From positions 1,141,501 to 1,205,500 of the forward strand of contig NZ_CP113061.1 of NCBI RefSeq assembly GCF_026625745.1: a stretch of DNA of 64,000 bases. The letters run 5' to 3'. Shown here piece by piece: positions 38,759 through 50,368 of this stretch (position 1 is the first letter of the stretch; the number at the start of each line of letters is the position of its first letter). The position numbers and the translations under genes are program-made. The DNA is from Asticcacaulis sp. SL142. GTDB lineage: Bacteria > Pseudomonadota > Alphaproteobacteria > Caulobacterales > Caulobacteraceae. The notes under the pieces are model-generated. The model was not told the DNA's origin, did no database searches, and saw only the letters and a program-made list of their open reading frames with translations.

Positions 38759-39406
38759 TCAAAACCGGTAAGCGGCCCCGACGGAGACGACCCAAGGGTC
38801 GAGGGTCACGCCGGATTTCAGCGCGCCAGAATTGATATCGGCGTCGGTTTCAAAAAACACCTTCTTGGCATCAAAATTCAATGCCCATTTGCCTTTTAAC
38901 GCGACGTCCACACCGGCCTGTACCGCCGTGCCGAACCCGTTGTCCAGATCGACCTTAAAACCGTTTTTGTCCTTGCCTTCGTAAAAGATCATGGCATTCA
39001 CACCGGCACCAACATAGGGGCTGACGCGGCCCTTGGGGTTAAAGTGATACTGTACTGTCACCACCGGCGGCAGCACCCAGGTTTCATGAACCGCCACATC
39101 GGTGCCCGCCCCCACGGCCTTGATTTTGTGCTTTGAAGTGCCCAAAATCCCTTCAACCGCAATGTGATCGGTAAAGAAATAGGTGAAACCCAGGGTCGGT
39201 ACGGTTGAATTGCCGACCTCAACATCCAGGCCGGAGTCAGCACCTGCCGCGGTTTTGATATCGCCACTTTCGTCGGGCGCCACGGTGGTCAGGCGGGTTG
39301 TGACAATGAACTGCCCCTTGGATTTAGGGGTAAAATCCTGAGCTTGCGAGGCTCCTGCCAACAGCAGCAAAACCCCGGTCAGACCGAATACATAAGCATT
39401 TTTCAT
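38759..39406 (-). CDS. OmpW family outer membrane protein
   Basis: 215 residues with a signal peptide ending near G-A-S-Q-A. It is an eight-stranded beta-barrel protein ending in A-A-Y-R-F with the terminal aromatic needed for outer membrane assembly; T-L-G-F-T-Y-F-F-T-D-H-I-A-V-E and Y-V-G-A-G-V-N are OmpW marks. OmpW proteins provide a channel for small hydrophobic compounds. It has its own terminator and is independent of the xylan genes. Confidence 0.9.
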   Translation of the reverse strand: MKNAYVFGLTGVLLLLAGASQAQDFTPKSKGQFIVTTRLTTVAPDESGDIKTAAGADSGLDVEVGNSTVPTLGFTYFFTDHIAVEGILGTSKHKIKAVGAGTDVAVHETWVLPPVVTVQYHFNPKGRVSPYVGAGVNAMIFYEGKDKNGFKVDLDNGFGTAVQAGVDVALKGKWALNFDAKKVFFETDADINSGALKSGVTLDPWVVSVGAAYRF

Positions 39407-39581
39407 AAAACATCTCCTGTATGAGAAAACAGAAGACCTTATTATTTATGTGGGATTGAAATGTATCCTGCACATTCTGCCACGCGGCGGCATGTCGCAC
39501 GCTAGACCCCGCGCGCCTGATGCTCTATTCAGGGCCGAAACCTTGGGCCACGCGACCCGGAACGGCCAATCAGGAGAGACC

Positions 39582-39899
39582 ATGGCTATCATTGACCTCA
39601 GCGCCGCCGATGTGAAATCAGCCCTCGATAAAGATGAGATCATCCTGGTTGATGTTCGTGAACCACATGAACTGGCCATGGGTTATATCGACGGTGCGGT
39701 CAGCCTGCCGCTGTCGGCCTTTGATCCGGCCGCCCTGCCGACGGAAGATAGCCGCGAGATGGTCTTTTACTGCGCGGCGGGTGTCCGCTCGGCCCGCGTA
39801 CTCGAATACCTTCAGCATCAAGGCTTTGCGGTCAAAAAACACCTGAGCGGCGGCATTCAGGACTGGGTTGGCAAAGGCTACCCCCTGAAATTTGAATAG
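39582..39899 (+). CDS. Rhodanese-like sulphurtransferase
   Basis: 105 residues from the ATG at 39582 with AGGAGA upstream; a longer frame to 39450 is not supported. Single rhodanese domain with D-V-R-E-P-H-E and the active Cys64 in F-Y-C-A-A-G-V-R-S-A, followed by the family-typical L-S-G-G-I-Q-D-W. It would move sulphane sulphur between thiols in the cytoplasm. The next gene on the same strand encodes a BigR/SqrR-like sulphide-responsive repressor, so the two probably belong to persulphide handling. Confidence 0.92.
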   Translation: MAIIDLSAADVKSALDKDEIILVDVREPHELAMGYIDGAVSLPLSAFDPAALPTEDSREMVFYCAAGVRSARVLEYLQHQGFAVKKHLSGGIQDWVGKGYPLKFE

Positions 39900-40010
39900 G
39901 TTTCACATGTGGGCAAACAGGGGTGGAGGAAACGGGGAAGAAAAACGGGGGAATCCTATTGTTTTTGCCGCGCTTTGCCACTTAAGCTTGTCGGCACCTG
40001 CTCAGTGAGT

Positions 40011-40385
40011 ATGCTCCTCTTGCCCTCCTCCCTCCCGCCCACATCCGATACACTGCCCTTAAGCGCCCAAGAGCGCGAAAGCCGGGCCGATGCGGCGGCG
40101 CGGTTGATGAAAATGCTGGCCAATACCCAAAGGCTTTTGATCCTGTGTCGCTTGCTGGAAGGCGAATGTTCGGTGGGTGAACTCTCCGAACATGTCCGTC
40201 TGGCTCAGTCGGCGACCTCCCAGCATCTGGCCCGGATGCGCACCGAAGGTCTGGTCGCCACGCGCCGGGACGCTCAGTCGATCTATTACCGGCTCGATAA
40301 TGAGATTGCGGCCGAGATCCTGACCCTGCTGCACGGCATCTATTGCAAACCTGCCCCCAGGGATAAGCGCATAAAAAAAATGTAA
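40011..40385 (+). CDS. ArsR-family repressor, BigR/SqrR-like persulphide sensor
   Basis: 124 residues from the ATG at 40011. The winged helix runs from about residue 30 (R-L-M-K-M-L-A-N) to L-A-R-M-R-T-E-G-L-V-A-T-R-R with the recognition helix S-A-T-S-Q-H-L. Two cysteines, Cys46 in L-I-L-C and Cys112 in I-Y-C-K, are 66 residues apart, the same spacing as the Cys41-Cys107 pair of SqrR that forms a tetrasulphide link. An extra Cys53 is present. With the rhodanese gene 111 bases upstream, a sulphide/persulphide-sensing repressor is likely. The start codon is uncertain because no good ribosome site was seen. Confidence 0.8.
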   Translation: MLLLPSSLPPTSDTLPLSAQERESRADAAARLMKMLANTQRLLILCRLLEGECSVGELSEHVRLAQSATSQHLARMRTEGLVATRRDAQSIYYRLDNEIAAEILTLLHGIYCKPAPRDKRIKKM

Positions 40386-40444
40386 GGCAAAGCTTACATG
40401 TCAGGTTGACCTGACATGTATCGCATGTTAAGCTTACCTTACAT
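40380..40444. promoter_or_regulatory. Nested palindromes with overlapping promoter
   Basis: ACATGTCAGG and CCTGACATGT (40396-40419) form perfect arms around TTGA; outside them ATGTAAGG and CCTTACAT (40380-40387, 40437-40444) and AAGCTTA/TAAGCTT form a second layer. TTGACC at 40406-40411 with TAAGCT 17 bases on could be a weak promoter of the membrane protein/XRE pair, so a dimeric repressor bound here would block it. The XRE protein of the pair or the upstream ArsR protein are candidate binders. Confidence 0.5.
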
Positions 40445-40500
40445 CCGGCCCGATGTCTTTTTAACTCTGCTAACGCGGACGCACAACAGGACACACTCAC

Positions 40501-40914
40501 ATGAAAACGCTTAAACCCATCACCGAATACACCATAGGCTTTACTGCATGGATGGTGGTCTATGTCGCCGCCGTCTTTTTCGCCGGTTACTATTTTCGCG
40601 GCATGACCCCGTTGGGTGCGCCGCAAGCGCCCCTGCTCTATGCGATCGCCCTTTTGCCGAGTATTCCGATCGGCGGTACCATACTGGTTTTTCTGCGCTT
40701 TATGGATCGCAGCGATGAGTATATGCGGGCAATTATGACCCGGCGATTTATCGTCGCCACCGGGATCACCCTGTTTATCAGCACCGCCTGGGGGTTTGTT
40801 AAAAACTACACTGAAATGCCGGGTAGCGGTCTGGATTACACCTACATGATCTTCTGGATCAGCTTTGCCGTCATTTCCCCCTTTGTCCGCGACAGCAAGG
40901 TCCGTACAGCGTGA
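40501..40914 (+). CDS. Small integral membrane protein of unknown function
   Basis: 137 residues with about four membrane segments (F-T-A-W-M-V-V-Y-V-A-A-V-F-F-A, Y-A-I-A-L-L-P-S-I-P-I-G-G, F-I-V-A-T-G-I-T-L-F-I and F-W-I-S-F-A-V-I-S-P). Between the second and third lies D-R-S-D-E-Y-M-R, a motif often seen in small membrane proteins paired with XRE regulators. Its last four bases overlap the GTG start of the XRE gene, so the two are translated together. Function unknown. Confidence 0.75.
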   Translation: MKTLKPITEYTIGFTAWMVVYVAAVFFAGYYFRGMTPLGAPQAPLLYAIALLPSIPIGGTILVFLRFMDRSDEYMRAIMTRRFIVATGITLFISTAWGFVKNYTEMPGSGLDYTYMIFWISFAVISPFVRDSKVRTA

Positions 40915-41114
40915 AAACCCATCTGAAAACGTTGCGTAGCGAGGCTGGCCTGACCCAGGCTGACCTCGCCGGGAAACTGGGGGTCTCGCGTCAGGCGGTT
41001 ATTGCCATCGAATCGGATAAGCACGACCCGTCGCTCGATCTGGCCTACCGGATCGCCGCCGTGTTTGACCTGCCGGTGGAGGCCATATTCGAGAACCCCC
41101 ACCGGACGGGTTGA
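40911..41114 (+). CDS. Short XRE-family (YozG-like) transcriptional regulator
   Basis: 67 residues from GTG at 40911. It is nearly all helix-turn-helix: L-R-S-E-A-G-L-T-Q-A-D-L-A-G-K-L-G-V-S-R-Q-A-V-I-A-I-E, then a short dimerising tail V-F-D-L-P-V-E-A-I-F. Such minimal XRE proteins coupled to a membrane protein gene usually regulate their own operon; the nested palindromes 60-120 bases upstream of the operon are the likely site. It ends 3 bases before the convergent GH2 stop. Confidence 0.85.
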   Translation: MKTHLKTLRSEAGLTQADLAGKLGVSRQAVIAIESDKHDPSLDLAYRIAAVFDLPVEAIFENPHRTG

Positions 41115-41117
41115 GCC

Positions 41118-44261
<3,144 letters not shown>

Positions 44262-44282
44262 TTAAATTTATTTATACTATAA

Positions 44283-44720
44283 TTAATTGGCCGACCAATT
44301 TGCAAGTCCCGTTCGTGCACATTCGTCGGCAATTTCGTGGTCAGTATCGGCGACCGCCAACCCTCCGGCCAGTTGTCCCGATATATAGAGTGGTAGCGAA
44401 CCGCCATGGGCATTGTAAAGCTCTGGATTGGCTTTGATGATCGCGGCAAACGCCGGATCGGTGGCCTCGCGCGCCTCCAGTTCCGAGCCGGCTGCGTTAA
44501 ATTTTACCGCCGTCGCCGCCTTGCGCGGGGCCGCTACAGGCGGTTTTACCACCCCATCGCCCCGCAGAATAACTATGGGTGTGCCCGTTGCATCGACCAC
44601 GGCAGCGCTGACCGGAGCCCCCTTTGCCGCGCAGGCCGCAATGGCTGACCGCGCCAGATCGATCGACTGATCGAGCGTTAACGCCGGCGCCACCTCAAAT
44701 GCCAAAAGGAATGAGAGCAT
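44283..44720 (-). CDS. GlcG/HbpS family protein
   Basis: 145 residues. The domain with L-D-Q-S-I-D-L-A-R-S-A-I-A-A-C near the start and G-G-S-L-P-L-Y-I-S-G-Q-L-A-G-G-L-A-V-A near the end is the GlcG/HbpS (haem-degrading family) fold. A hydrophobic N-terminus (L-S-F-L-L-A-F-E-V-A-P-A-L) suggests export; codons just upstream encode L-K-K-I-N in frame, so a non-ATG start may give a fuller signal peptide. A terminator lies directly before it, separating it from the TonB receptor. Its role in the locus is unknown. Confidence 0.75.
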   Translation of the reverse strand: MLSFLLAFEVAPALTLDQSIDLARSAIAACAAKGAPVSAAVVDATGTPIVILRGDGVVKPPVAAPRKAATAVKFNAAGSELEAREATDPAFAAIIKANPELYNAHGGSLPLYISGQLAGGLAVADTDHEIADECARTGLANWSAN

Positions 44721-44735
44721 GTTGATTTTTTTCAG

Positions 44736-44767
44736 GAAAAAGGCCGGTGACGACGAACGCCACCGGC
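44736..44767 (-). terminator. Terminator of the TonB-dependent receptor gene
   Basis: GCCGGTG and CACCGGC pair around an 11-base loop and, on the minus strand, are followed by CTTTTTCC. It comes about 85 bases after the receptor stop and just before the GlcG-like start, so the two are at least partly separate transcripts. A second inverted repeat (CCACGGG/CCCGTGG) lies at about 44806-44838. Confidence 0.7.
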
Positions 44768-44851
44768 AAAGCTGTGCATGTCAGGGAGAGAGCATACACC
44801 AGGTACCACGGGCCCTTCAGAGGGGGAGCCTCCCGTGGGGGTCTCAAAGCG

Positions 44852-47686
44852 TTAGAACTTGCCGCGGATGCCGAACTTGATGGTGCGGCCATCATATTTG
44901 GCATAGTCCATGCGCGACTTGCGGCCTTCGCCAAAGCGGCCGCTGACGTCATCGAAATAGTCGAAGCTCAGCGTGTCACCCAGGTTAAGCGCATCCAGCC
45001 GCACCTCGATATTGTCGGTGACCTTGTAGCTGATATTGCCGTCGAGATAGCCTGCGCCGGCGTGCCAGCGTTGCAGGTCTGAGCCATTGGGCGAGGTCTC
45101 GATGATGTTCTTATCCTTGTAGTTATAGGAGAAGCGCACCCCCAGCGGCCCTTTTTCGTAATAGGCGGTCAGGCTGTAGGAATATTCCGGGATGGTATTA
45201 ACGTTAAGTATGCGGCCATCGGTCGTCTTGTAATCGTAACCCGACGAATTGACGTGGGTGTAGCTGGCCAGAGCGCCCAGACCATCCCACGGCGACGGCA
45301 GGAAGCTGAAGGTCTGCTGATAGGCCAGTTCATAGCCATCAAGCTCGATCTCCCCAGCATTGTAGTATGTCGCCAGTTGAATCTGCAGGTTCGGATCGAC
45401 CTTGCCATTGGTGTCATAAAAGATATTGGCCAGTGACGTATCCGGCAGGCCAAGGCTTGAGAATGTCACCATCGTCGACTGAGACACCGTCGTATCAACC
45501 AGTTTCTTTTTGAAGTAACCCGCGCTGACCAGAGAGCCGCGGCCGAAATACCACTCAAGTCCGGTATCCCAGTTGGTCGAAATCTGCGGTTTTAGGTCGG
45601 GGTTACCTGATGTCGCATAGGTGTTATAGATATTGGGGATAACGGTCTGCGCCGCGATCAGCGACAACGACGCCCGTGTTATGGTTTTGCCCCATGATCC
45701 GCGCCAGATCAGGTCATCGCGCAGGTCGTAAGCAAAACTGACCGACGGATTGGCATTGCTGTAGCGGTTTTCTTCGGTATTGGGCTCGTAGCTGTTGTTC
45801 TGGCCGGTTTTTTTGTAGTTCTCGATAGTCATGCCGGTCGATGAATAGCGAACGCCGGCATTGACCCGTAACTGACGCTCCAGCACCAGACCGATGAAAT
45901 CCGATTGCAGGAAGACGCTCTTGACCTCCTCTTCGGCGGTAAAGCTGGTCGATAGATCGATGGGGGATTTCATGGCCGAGCCGATCGGATCAACCGTTTG
46001 GTTGACGAAATCGCGCGAGAAGGTCGCCCAGGCGTTCGGGAAACTGCCTCCGATCACCAGATTATCGAGCGGCACATGATCCAGCATGGCCGCGCGCAGG
46101 CCCGCCGTTCCGACCGCATTCAGGGCCGCCGTGGCAAAGGATGTGCCGTTACGCTTGGTCTTTTGCTTGGTGGTGCGGACATAGACCAGACCGCCCTTCA
46201 AGTGTCCCGTCCAGCCGTCGATCAGATTATAATCCCAGTCCGCGACCAGTCGGGCGGTACGCTCACGGTCGACTTCGCGGTTCCAGTCAATGGCCGTAGA
46301 AAAATCCTGATAACGGTTAGGGTCGGTGAAATCGACCCCTGTGGCCGCCAGCCCCGGATAGACATGATCATCACCCCAGTCGAGGGTCGTCGTCACCCCG
46401 TACAGGTTCGAGACAATCCGTTTATTGTCGTAGTAGGCGGCACTTTCCGAGGCCGAAACCTGCCCCGTCAGGGTCAGACTGTCGGTCAGTTCATATTTGC
46501 CATTAAAAGAGGCATAACCAAACTTGGTTTCGCCATTATAGAAATAGCTTTCGCCCAGATACGAGGTGTTGCCAAATGTGCCTTCCAGCAGGTTACCGTC
46601 AGGGTTAATCGTCACATCGATCGGCACGAAACCATTGTGACCCGAAGCGCCGGCCTGGGCGGCGGTGTTGGTGGTGCGGGTATTGCGGATCGGCATACCG
46701 AAGGTGAACTCGTCGCGCTCGTCCTGAAGATGGGAGAACAACAGATCGACACTCAGGTCCAGACGGTCGCGCTTATATTGCAGCGAGGTCACCAGACCAT
46801 CACGGTCGCGGGTATTTTCAGCCCCATAATAACGATAGAACCGCGGCAGATAGGCGTTATCGATGGCGGTGCGGTTGGGCAACATGGCCGCCGCGCGGGG
46901 ATCGTTCCAATCGAGCGCAAACGCAAACGGGCCACTACCGATGCTGTTTGGGTTATTGGCCAGATATGAGCTGTTGTAGCCGCCGGTGGCTTCAAAGCCC
47001 GACTTCATATTGACGCTGGTTGAATGGGCCGCACCTATCAGCAAGCCCCAGTTACCCCAGGTATTCGAATAGAGCACAAAGGCATTGGGATCGAGGTGCT
47101 CCGACGCCGTATTATACGACCCCATGACCGCATAGCGGATACTGCGTTTGCCAGCCCCGTCAAACGGACGCGGCGTTTGCAGATCAACGACCCCGCCAAT
47201 ACCGCCTTCTTCGAGTTCGGCCAACGGGGTCTTATAGAAATCAACCCGGCCAAACAGTTCGGAGGCAAACACATCATAGTTGAAATCGCGCGACGATCCG
47301 CCGACATTCGATGATGAGGTCGTGCGCACCGGCGCGCCATTGAGCATGGTGACGTTATATTCCGACCCCAGCCCCCGGATAGAAATGCGCTGACCTTCGT
47401 TGGACGCGCCGTCGCGGCTCAGATAGACACCCGGTATGCGCTGCAAGGCTTCGGCGACGTTAGCCTCGGGAAACTTTCCGATGTCTTCGGCGACAATCGA
47501 GTCGCGCACAACAATGGCTTCTCTTTTCAGATTGATCGATTTTTGCAGCGATGAGCGAAAGCCGGTGACGACGACCTCGGTCACGTCGTCGGTTGCGGCT
47601 TCCGGTGGCGTTGTGGCCGCCTGCCCCCACGCCGTGCCGCTAAACCCGATGGCCAGCATGGTGGTCATTAGCAGTTGTTTTTTCAT
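44852..47686 (-). CDS. TonB-dependent receptor for plant oligosaccharides
   Basis: 944 residues. A signal peptide (L-L-M-T-T-M-L-A-I-G-F-S-G-T-A-W-G-Q) is followed by a TonB-box-like T-E-V-V-V-T-G-F-R-S-S, the plug domain with D-S-I-V-A-E-D-I-G-K-F-P and R-I-S-I-R-G-L-G, and the 22-strand barrel ending in K-F-G-I-R-G-K-F. The receptor class with this plug start is the Caulobacter/Xanthomonas carbohydrate type. Between IclR, KduI, GH88/105 and GH2 genes, oligogalacturonide or rhamnogalacturonan uptake is the likely job; substrate is inferred. Confidence 0.93.
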   Translation of the reverse strand: MKKQLLMTTMLAIGFSGTAWGQAATTPPEAATDDVTEVVVTGFRSSLQKSINLKREAIVVRDSIVAEDIGKFPEANVAEALQRIPGVYLSRDGASNEGQRISIRGLGSEYNVTMLNGAPVRTTSSSNVGGSSRDFNYDVFASELFGRVDFYKTPLAELEEGGIGGVVDLQTPRPFDGAGKRSIRYAVMGSYNTASEHLDPNAFVLYSNTWGNWGLLIGAAHSTSVNMKSGFEATGGYNSSYLANNPNSIGSGPFAFALDWNDPRAAAMLPNRTAIDNAYLPRFYRYYGAENTRDRDGLVTSLQYKRDRLDLSVDLLFSHLQDERDEFTFGMPIRNTRTTNTAAQAGASGHNGFVPIDVTINPDGNLLEGTFGNTSYLGESYFYNGETKFGYASFNGKYELTDSLTLTGQVSASESAAYYDNKRIVSNLYGVTTTLDWGDDHVYPGLAATGVDFTDPNRYQDFSTAIDWNREVDRERTARLVADWDYNLIDGWTGHLKGGLVYVRTTKQKTKRNGTSFATAALNAVGTAGLRAAMLDHVPLDNLVIGGSFPNAWATFSRDFVNQTVDPIGSAMKSPIDLSTSFTAEEEVKSVFLQSDFIGLVLERQLRVNAGVRYSSTGMTIENYKKTGQNNSYEPNTEENRYSNANPSVSFAYDLRDDLIWRGSWGKTITRASLSLIAAQTVIPNIYNTYATSGNPDLKPQISTNWDTGLEWYFGRGSLVSAGYFKKKLVDTTVSQSTMVTFSSLGLPDTSLANIFYDTNGKVDPNLQIQLATYYNAGEIELDGYELAYQQTFSFLPSPWDGLGALASYTHVNSSGYDYKTTDGRILNVNTIPEYSYSLTAYYEKGPLGVRFSYNYKDKNIIETSPNGSDLQRWHAGAGYLDGNISYKVTDNIEVRLDALNLGDTLSFDYFDDVSGRFGEGRKSRMDYAKYDGRTIKFGIRGKF

Positions 47687-47929
47687 GTGTTTACCTTCCT
47701 TGACCGGCGCACGCCTTCACTCAGCGCTTTGGGCGCAGGTTCAGGTCGGGCGCTTCGACTTCCCTTATGATTATTACGGTTATTGCTTGTGCGCGCCGAC
47801 AGAGCCAAGGCTCATGCCGATGCGGTGACGCCTTACTCTACGGACAGTCCCTGAGTGTCATGGTCTTTCTCGTGTCCCCTGTGTACGGCCTTTAAGGGCC
47901 GATCCTAACCTGTACTGCCAGCCGCTATT

Positions 47930-47978
47930 ATTATAGTCAGGTGCGACCGTGCATTTTCGTAACACATAACGATATGTG
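47930..47978 (-). promoter_or_regulatory. Promoter and operator candidate of the TonB receptor
   Basis: On the minus strand TATAAT (47930-47935) is a perfect -10 box without a good -35, which suggests an activated or repressor-controlled promoter. Upstream lies CACATA-ACGA-TATGTG (47963-47978), a perfect palindrome centred about 48 bases before the expected start. The remainder of the 443-base gap 47687-48129 holds no gene; the receptor leader is about 235 bases long. Confidence 0.5.
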
Positions 47979-48129
47979 AGTACATATAGAGGAACGATAT
48001 TGTATAATAAATTTTATCTTTATGGGCCCGCTTGTGTCGCCAAGGCAACATTCGCCACCGCCATTCCGATATACGGAACGAAAAAGCGCCTGCAAAACGG
48101 CTGAAACCACCGCTAAAGGCGCAAACGGC

Positions 48130-48957
48130 TTAAATCTGCCCTTTGAAGCCAAACTCACGGCTGATCGCGGTCGCCGTATCGCGGACATAACGGCTTAAAG
48201 TATCAATGCGGGCATCATCCATATACTGGGCGGCCGATGAGACGCTGATGGCGGCCACGATAACATTGTTCATGTCGCGAATCGGGGCGGCCACACAGCG
48301 GACATGGTCTTCGTTTTCATCCAGATCCATGGTGTAACCGCGCTGGCGGTAGTCCTTCATAACCTCAAGCCAGCCTTTGAGATCATAACGATAGCGCGGC
48401 GTCTCAGCCGCTTCGCGCAGATAGACTTCGCGCAACACGTCTTCGCTTTCATCCATCAGCAAGGCTTTGCCCAGCCCGGTATGGCGCAAAAGCTGGCGCT
48501 CACCGACAATGCAACGTACCTCGATACGGCGCGTGCCGGGAATCTTATCAATATAATGAACCTGATGGCGATCCAGCACCCCCAGATTAACCGTGTCGCC
48601 CGTATCTGCCGAAAGCTGACGCAGATAGTCGTGGCTGACGCGGGTCAGCGTAATCTGCTGTTGGGCAGCGTAACCCAGTTCGAGCAGTTTGGTGCCCAGA
48701 CTATAGCCATCGCGCTGACTGAAGCTCAAGAAACTGGCCTCAACCAGGGTGGTCGCCAGACGATGAACGGTTGTCTTATTAAGACCCAGGGATTTCGACA
48801 TCTTGCCCAGCGTATTGTCGCCCTTAGCCACGCGCGACAGCACGTCCAACCCCTTCATCAGGGTCATAGCTCCGGCCTTGGCGCCCGCCTCTGCCGGTTC
48901 TGCGATTTTGGGTTCAAGTACCTCAGCCATCAGGTCGGTCTTCATCGCTTGGGTCAT
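48130..48957 (-). CDS. IclR-family transcriptional regulator (KdgR-like by context)
   Basis: 275 residues. The N-terminal winged helix (L-D-V-L-S-R-V-A-K-G-D-N-T-L-G-K-M-S-K-S-L-G-L-N-K-T-T-V-H-R) is followed by the IclR effector domain (about 95-270) with S-A-A-Q-Y-M near the end. In enterobacteria the IclR protein KdgR controls pectin genes in response to KDG; here the gene lies between the TonB receptor and DUF2264/GH88/kduI, so a similar role is likely though not shown by sequence alone. Confidence 0.85.
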   Translation of the reverse strand: MTQAMKTDLMAEVLEPKIAEPAEAGAKAGAMTLMKGLDVLSRVAKGDNTLGKMSKSLGLNKTTVHRLATTLVEASFLSFSQRDGYSLGTKLLELGYAAQQQITLTRVSHDYLRQLSADTGDTVNLGVLDRHQVHYIDKIPGTRRIEVRCIVGERQLLRHTGLGKALLMDESEDVLREVYLREAAETPRYRYDLKGWLEVMKDYRQRGYTMDLDENEDHVRCVAAPIRDMNNVIVAAISVSSAAQYMDDARIDTLSRYVRDTATAISREFGFKGQI

Positions 48958-49007
48958 AGTCTACTCCTGCCTGACGGGACAATCATACGACGATTCATCC
49001 CGAATAC

Positions 49008-49034
49008 GATACAGCCGTACACAATAGTGATACA
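49008..49034 (-). promoter_or_regulatory. Direct repeats upstream of the IclR gene
   Basis: GATACAG occurs at 49008-49014 and 49028-49034, 20 bases apart, that is about two helical turns on the same face. They lie 50-80 bases upstream of the IclR start and may be its autoregulatory site. Confidence 0.3.
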
Positions 49035-49094
49035 GGCGGCAATTAAAAAAACAAGTTCTTTTAAATTCCACCTGCTATCCCAATGACTTACCCG

Positions 49095-50354
49095 TTAGTA
49101 ATCTACCGCATAATCCTTGGCGAACTTGGCCCCGGCAAAGGCTTTCTTTTGCGTCCAGTCCAGCGCCGGTGCCGTCCAGAAAGCATCCGTAGCCGGCAGG
49201 CCCAGCGCCAGAAAGCCTTCGGACGTGATATACATGCTGCCATTGTTGGAATACCAGTCGCCCAGTTCCGGCTGGTGCCCGGCAAAACCAATGGTCAGAT
49301 AGCCATCTTTGGTGAAATTGCTGGCCTGGGCAAACACAGCCTGATGGACCGCGGTAAGTGCGCCCCGCACCTGACCTTCCGGCAGGCTTGAAGGCAATGA
49401 CTTACGCCACGCCATCAGGGCCAGGGGTTGAAAGGTGGCGGTTCGGTAAGTCAGGGACCGCCCGATCGGCGGATAGGTGCCGGTAGGTGAGACAAACCGT
49501 TCCAGATGCTCACAATATCTCTGGGTGCGCTTTTGCCACTTCGGCAGTTCGATTTCCGGCCTGAGATTATTGAAGCTGGGTTTGAACCGTACCAGAACCT
49601 CAAGGATTTCCAGCAGCATAGGGTAGATGACGTAGGAATTGTAATAGTCGAAATGGAACTTGACCCCGTCCGCGACCCAGCCGTCGCCGATATACCATTC
49701 TTCCATTTTCTTGATGGTCAGATCGACGCGCATCGGGTCCCAGTCTTCACCGATCGACAGCAGAAACGCCTCGTTCATGGCCGCAAACAACAGCCAGTTG
49801 GTATAGGGTGGTGAGACCCGACGTAAGGATTTGATCTCCTCGACAATGCGCGCCTTGGTGGTGGCATCCAGCGGCTCCCACAACTGTTTCGGCGCGCGCA
49901 TCAGGGCGTTGGTGAAATAGGCCGAATCGACCAGCGCCTGGCCGTGGCCGCGCCACAACAGATAGTCAGGGCTTTGGGGATCAACCGAATGGACAAAGGA
50001 TTGCAGGGCCTGCTGCTCCAGCCGCTTACGCACGCGCCCTTCGGCGGTATCGTCTTCAGGCAGGGACAGCCACGGAGCCACCCCCGCAATCAGGCGCGCA
50101 AAGGCTTCCATATAGGCCACGTTCTTATCGCGTCCATCCCAGGTCGGACTAACCTCCAGAGCGAAGTTTTTCCTTAAGTTCCCCGCCGCCATATTTGACA
50201 ACACCGGCTCGGCTATCTTTTGCAGGAGCCCGGCCATGTAGGTGCGGTCATTGACTATTGCCGGTTTTTTAGCCGCCTCGGCTCCGCTTGCGGCCATGGC
50301 ACCGATGGCCGCAGACCCGGAGATGGCAGCCTTGATCATGTCTCGTCTTTGCAT
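49095..50354 (-). CDS. DUF2264 family protein (exported), pectin-locus associated
   Basis: 419 residues with a leader M-Q-R-R-D-M-I-K-A-A-I-S-G-S-A-A-I-G-A-M-A-A-S, which looks like a twin-arginine-type signal. The body is an (alpha/alpha) barrel-like helical protein of the DUF2264 family, with W-L-L-F-A-A-M-N-E-A-F and D-G-V-K-F-H-F-D-Y-Y-N-S-Y-V-I-Y-P as marks. These proteins commonly sit in rhamnogalacturonan and uronate loci and may be glycoside hydrolases or lyases, but activity is not established. It follows the GH88 fusion gene by 14 bases, so they form an operon. Confidence 0.85.
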   Translation of the reverse strand: MQRRDMIKAAISGSAAIGAMAASGAEAAKKPAIVNDRTYMAGLLQKIAEPVLSNMAAGNLRKNFALEVSPTWDGRDKNVAYMEAFARLIAGVAPWLSLPEDDTAEGRVRKRLEQQALQSFVHSVDPQSPDYLLWRGHGQALVDSAYFTNALMRAPKQLWEPLDATTKARIVEEIKSLRRVSPPYTNWLLFAAMNEAFLLSIGEDWDPMRVDLTIKKMEEWYIGDGWVADGVKFHFDYYNSYVIYPMLLEILEVLVRFKPSFNNLRPEIELPKWQKRTQRYCEHLERFVSPTGTYPPIGRSLTYRTATFQPLALMAWRKSLPSSLPEGQVRGALTAVHQAVFAQASNFTKDGYLTIGFAGHQPELGDWYSNNGSMYITSEGFLALGLPATDAFWTAPALDWTQKKAFAGAKFAKDYAVDY

Positions 50355-50368
50355 TTTATGTCCCTGTT

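Noticed and set aside
45998-46969. 323-codon plus-strand frame opposite the TonB receptor
   Set aside because: It arises from codon bias of the receptor gene; no signal, domain or upstream site supports it.
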